NCBI GenBank assembly: GCA_900104565.1
Contig: LT629951.1
Coordinates: 124,001-188,000 of the forward strand
Source: Ruminococcaceae bacterium Marseille-P2935
GTDB taxonomy: Bacteria > Bacillota > Clostridia > Oscillospirales > Ruminococcaceae
Length of the DNA stretch: 64,000 nt
Direction of reading: 5' to 3'
Shown here one piece after another: positions 61,020 through 64,000 of the stretch. The notes beneath the pieces are model-generated. The model was not told the DNA's origin and ran no database searches. It worked only from the letters and a program-made list of their open reading frames with translations. A program made the position numbers and the translations under genes. How positions within the stretch are numbered: the stretch's first letter is position 1; each line of letters begins with the position of its first letter.

Positions 61020-61258
61020 CTCTTTGCCTCCGTTTCGCTCAAAATAAACGCCTTGATTTCCTTTACACTGGCGAAATCCCGTTCATCCCCTGTGAGGTAG
61101 CGCACCGCCTCCTGCCATTGAGAGAACGGATAGGCATTTTCCTCCATCCGGCGTAGGTCGGACAGCGCCATCCGGCGCAGGAACGGTGCAAGATTGAGGT
61201 CGGAAATGTAGCAGCCGCGCCGGGCCGCCAGGACGTCCAATATATGCAGCTCGCTCAT
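61016..61258 (-). CDS. Small conserved ICE protein
   Basis: 80 residues, acidic and helical: ILDVLAARRGCYISDLNLAP and YPFSQWQEAVRYLTG. The ATG at 61258 follows GGAGG eight bases upstream; the Gly/Arg-rich extension in the longer frame is an other-frame shadow. Overlaps neighbours on both sides by four bases. Confidence 0.68.
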   Translation of the reverse strand: MSELHILDVLAARRGCYISDLNLAPFLRRMALSDLRRMEENAYPFSQWQEAVRYLTGDERDFASVKEIKAFILSETEAKR

Positions 61259-61494
61259 GGGCGCACCTCCATCCCTCCCGCCTCTTTCAGAAGCTCCTCC
61301 ACCAGCCTGCCGCTGCGGATTTTGTTGCGGTCGGCCAGCACCTTGTTCTGGACGCACAGCACCGCCCGGATGTTGGGGACGGTAATGCCGGGGATCTCCA
61401 CCATCTCCTCCGGGGTGACGGTGAGAAGCTGCACCGGGGAATAGCCCGCCTGGGCGAAAATGCGGAACAGCCGCTGTTCAAATGGTTCTTTCAT
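61255..61494 (-). CDS. Small helix-hairpin-helix-like ICE protein
   Basis: 79 residues. TPEEMVEIPGITVPNIRAVL resembles a helix-hairpin-helix, a non-specific DNA-binding fold. ATG start, four-base overlap with the next gene. A DNA role is an inference from that motif only. Confidence 0.65.
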   Translation of the reverse strand: MKEPFEQRLFRIFAQAGYSPVQLLTVTPEEMVEIPGITVPNIRAVLCVQNKVLADRNKIRSGRLVEELLKEAGGMEVRP

Positions 61495-61529
61495 CTGCCA
61501 TCAAGCTCCTTTCCAGTTCTTTTTTGGGT

Positions 61530-61561
61530 ATGTAAGAGGGGCGGCCCCGTATGGCCGCCCC
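61530..61561 (-). terminator. Hairpin after the 29-residue peptide gene
   Basis: Perfect 9-bp stem GGGGCGGCC/GGCCGCCCC with a 6-nt loop, followed on the minus strand by TCTTACATAC. The tail resembles that of the R1/R2 hairpins (CTTTTACATA). Confidence 0.5.
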
Positions 61562-61572
61562 TGTGGCTTCTG

Positions 61573-61662
61573 CTATTTCTTCCGGCTTCTGATTTTAAGG
61601 AAGATCAGCCCGCCGATGATGAAAAGAACAAGCCCGATGGCAATGATTGCTTTTAATTCCAT
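61573..61662 (-). CDS. 29-residue single-pass membrane peptide
   Basis: Begins MELKAIIAIGLVLFIIGG and ends in KIRSRKK: one membrane helix with a basic tail. AGGAGG lies eight bases before the ATG. It sits between the adhesin gene and the run of coupled small genes. Function unknown. Confidence 0.7.
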   Translation of the reverse strand: MELKAIIAIGLVLFIIGGLIFLKIRSRKK

Positions 61663-61695
61663 GATGATTTCCTCCTGACACAAATTCAAACCGCC

Positions 61696-64000
61696 TTATT
61701 CAGCGGATTTGTTACCCTTTTTTCTCTTGTTCACATATCCCAGAATACCCAGCGTGGCAGCGCCCGCAGCGGACACGCCCATGAGGGCCATCCAAAGCCA
61801 CGGCTTGCTGTCATCGCCGGTTTTCGGTGTGTCGCGCAGTTCATTGTGCATTTGCGCCACAGTGGTCTTATCCGCCAGGATTGTCACCGTCTTATCCGCA
61901 GGCAGCACATAGCTGGCGCTGGCCCCGTCCGACACCTCGGACACGGTGTAATCGCCTACGCGCAGGCCCTCGATGTGGATTTCACCGTTTTTATCGGTTT
62001 TGAAGGTCTGGTCGTAACCGTTCGCGCCCGTCACGCGGAAGGAGAAGCCCTCCACCTTGCCGTCGCTGGATGTCTTTTCAATCCGCAGGGAGCCGGTCTG
62101 GGCCGCGTTGACAAAGCCTTTTCCGGCCTCGTTCTCTACCTCGTAGATTTTGCCGTGTTCGGCGATCTCCACATAGTAGGCGTTTTCATCCAGCAGGAAG
62201 CCCTCCGGCGCTTTGGTTTCCTTTACGAACACGCCGCCGTAGAGGATATGGGCCATCTCATAAATGCCGGTGCTGGTTTCCTCCATCTTGCCCAGCAGTT
62301 CGTCGCCCTCGTCCAGCTCCTTATTTCCATTGGTATCGCGGTACACCTCGAACTCGGCCCCGGTGAGCTTGTTGTCCGGGTAGTCCTTATCCACTTTCGT
62401 GAGCCGCAGGTTGCCGTAAATGCGCTCGTTGGCAAGGGAGATTTCCACTACCTGCCCATCTTCCTCCACAGTGACGGGGATGACCTCATCAGAGAGAATG
62501 AAGCCTGCCGGGCTTTCCAGCTCTTTTAATACCCAATCCCCAAAAGGCACATCCGCGAAAGAGAAGCTGCCGTCCTCCGCAGAGGTGGCGGTGGCAAGGG
62601 CGTTTTCTGCGGTAAACTCGGTTTCATCGCTCTGAAAGAGGCCGATCACAGCCCTGGAAAGGCCCGTGCCATTCTCATCGGTTTTGAGGCCCCGGATTTC
62701 ACCGCGGATCAGCTCATTGGAAACAGCCTCGCCATTGTTGGCGGCAATCTCCACCACGGCCAGGGAAGGCCCGCCGTATTCAAAGCTGAACGGGAAGGTT
62801 TCACCATTCAGCAGGTAATGGCTGTCGGTGGACAGCTCCTTCAGATAGAAGCTGCCAAAAGGCAGGTCGGTCTTGCACATGGCCTGGCCGTTCTCATCCA
62901 CAGAAACGATTTCCAGAAGCCCGTCTGCCGGGATGATGGAGCCGTCCGCTGCGGTGATGTCCTCCTGGGCATAGAGGCCAAAGGTAACAGCGGTGATTTC
63001 GCCATTCATGCCAATACCAAAGGTTTCATCCTGCTCCAGTACCTTGTCAAGCGTCACAAGGGCTTTCTGGCGCTGGTTGTAGAAGCTGGCAGAAGTTTCG
63101 GTGATTTCGACTTCCTGGCCTGCATACACAAGCTCCACCTCGGTGATATTCTCGCCGGTGTCCGCCATGCCGTGGGGGAACTCGATTTCTTTCACCTGGA
63201 ATTTGCCCAGGTAGAGAGGCTGGCTCTGGGCCGTCCCGTCCTCCCCGGTGGTGATGGTGTCCACCACTTCGCCCGCAGAATAGCGCAGGGTGCCGTCCGG
63301 CGTGTAGACGTCCTCCAAAGCTGTGATCTCAAACACCGCGCCCGGCAGGCCGGTCACTTCGTACACCGGCTGATAAACGCCCTCGTTTTCCTGCACGGAT
63401 GAGAATACTTCGCCGGTTTTGCTGACCTTGATAACGCCTTTCTGGGCCATGTTGGACTTGGTGACTTCGATGACTGTCACGCCGCCCTCCTCGGTAGAAT
63501 TGTCCTCGGTCACATCAAAATACACAGGGGTGCTGTCCAGCACATAGCCATAGGGGGCCTGCACCTCCACCAGCGAATAGCCGGAGCCATACTCCAGCTT
63601 TTCCGGGGTGACAAGATAGCCCTCGGCATTGGTGTAAAAGGTATCAATCGTGGTGGGCGTCGGATAGGTGAAGGTCATTTCCACCTTGCTGCCATCCGGG
63701 CGGTAAATCTGGAAGCCTGCGCCCGCATAGGGGATGGTGACGCCGGTTTCCGCGTCCACCTTGACTACTTTTATATAGCTTTCAAAGGCTGCATTGTTGA
63801 TGAGATAGCGGTAGGTCTGCCCGTCCTGGGAGATATACACCTCAAAATCATCCATCAGCTCCCGGCCCTCCCAGCCTTTGGTCTGATGGACGATATACGT
63901 TCCATAGGGCAGCTTTTTCGACTGCGCAAAGCCATTCTCATCACAAACAAGAACATCGCGCTCGGAGTCCTTTGCCGCGTCATAGCTGCCCGCAGCTTTC
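61696..64000 (-). CDS. Cna-B/SpaA-type cell-wall adhesin, 5' end beyond window
   Basis: The frame is open through the window edge at 64000, so the N-terminus is missing; at least 767 residues are visible. It is built of about six or seven Cna-B (SpaA-like) beta-sandwich domains, with recurring openings of the KVDAETG, VTKVDKD and RIEKTSSDG kind whose Lys can form isopeptide bonds. The C-terminus has the sorting motif TPKTG, then a membrane helix and the tail KRKKGNKSAE. It should be anchored to the wall by a sortase, likely the class B enzyme encoded in this element. It may help donor-recipient contact or gut adhesion. Confidence 0.9.
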   Translation of the reverse strand, partial: KAAGSYDAAKDSERDVLVCDENGFAQSKKLPYGTYIVHQTKGWEGRELMDDFEVYISQDGQTYRYLINNAAFESYIKVVKVDAETGVTIPYAGAGFQIYRPDGSKVEMTFTYPTPTTIDTFYTNAEGYLVTPEKLEYGSGYSLVEVQAPYGYVLDSTPVYFDVTEDNSTEEGGVTVIEVTKSNMAQKGVIKVSKTGEVFSSVQENEGVYQPVYEVTGLPGAVFEITALEDVYTPDGTLRYSAGEVVDTITTGEDGTAQSQPLYLGKFQVKEIEFPHGMADTGENITEVELVYAGQEVEITETSASFYNQRQKALVTLDKVLEQDETFGIGMNGEITAVTFGLYAQEDITAADGSIIPADGLLEIVSVDENGQAMCKTDLPFGSFYLKELSTDSHYLLNGETFPFSFEYGGPSLAVVEIAANNGEAVSNELIRGEIRGLKTDENGTGLSRAVIGLFQSDETEFTAENALATATSAEDGSFSFADVPFGDWVLKELESPAGFILSDEVIPVTVEEDGQVVEISLANERIYGNLRLTKVDKDYPDNKLTGAEFEVYRDTNGNKELDEGDELLGKMEETSTGIYEMAHILYGGVFVKETKAPEGFLLDENAYYVEIAEHGKIYEVENEAGKGFVNAAQTGSLRIEKTSSDGKVEGFSFRVTGANGYDQTFKTDKNGEIHIEGLRVGDYTVSEVSDGASASYVLPADKTVTILADKTTVAQMHNELRDTPKTGDDSKPWLWMALMGVSAAGAATLGILGYVNKRKKGNKSAE

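Noticed and set aside
1-64000. CRISPR arrays or rRNA genes
   Set aside because: No regularly spaced identical repeats with unique spacers and no rRNA-like sequence were seen; the 92-bp tandem repeat has no spacers.

Overview
The window looks like a Gram-positive anaerobe of the Clostridia, probably a gut Oscillospiraceae/Ruminococcaceae-type bacterium. The signs are canonical AGGAGG ribosome-binding sites, a YabE-like G5/3D cell-wall protein, sortase biology and a Tn1549-type conjugative element. The exact genus cannot be read from the sequence.

Left part (1-17 kb) is chromosome-like. It holds the end of a secreted beta-helix surface protein and an OmpR-type response regulator with its histidine kinase. 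A gene-free region of tandem 92-bp repeats and two copies of a 252-bp repeat follows, then a G5/3D cell-wall protein with an excellent sigma-A promoter. Next comes an unusual metabolic cluster: a PfkB kinase (minus strand) divergent from a GntR/UTRA regulator, then three SIS-domain phosphosugar proteins interleaved with two YjbQ-family proteins. A DUF362/ferredoxin protein closes this part.

Right part (about 17.7 kb to beyond the window end) is an integrative and conjugative element (ICE) of the Tn916/Tn1549 kind, read almost entirely from the minus strand. Its near end has two tandem tyrosine recombinases, an excisionase-like protein, a MazF-like protein with a Cys-rich tail, a structured gene-free stretch and a small sigma factor. 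An AT-rich cargo of about 7.5 kb follows: TetR, two ABC exporter-type half transporters, a double-ATPase EcfA, EcfT, an MptD-type S component and an iron-type DtxR regulator. It resembles siderophore-import loci but has no siderophore synthesis genes. The transfer module comes next: CHAP hydrolase, class B sortase, VirB4, PrgI, VirB6-like, Maff2-like and VirD4 proteins, an ArdC-like protein, PcfB, relaxase, MobC and a candidate oriT. After it are an XRE-HipA fusion, a TOPRIM protein, a methyltransferase cassette between duplicated terminators, a 3136-residue methylase/SNF2 helicase with a tnpV gene nested in another frame, a run of coupled small genes, and a Cna-B adhesin with a sortase signal that runs off the window.

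The most promising undescribed system is the SIS/YjbQ/PfkB/GntR cluster at 7.8-15.1 kb. Its kinase-SIS-UTRA logic resembles fructosamine (frl/fra) catabolism. The three SIS paralogs keep and lose different active-site features, which suggests a multi-subunit or division-of-labour enzyme. Next in interest are the nested tnpV, the XRE-HipA fusion and the orphan metallophore-uptake cargo.
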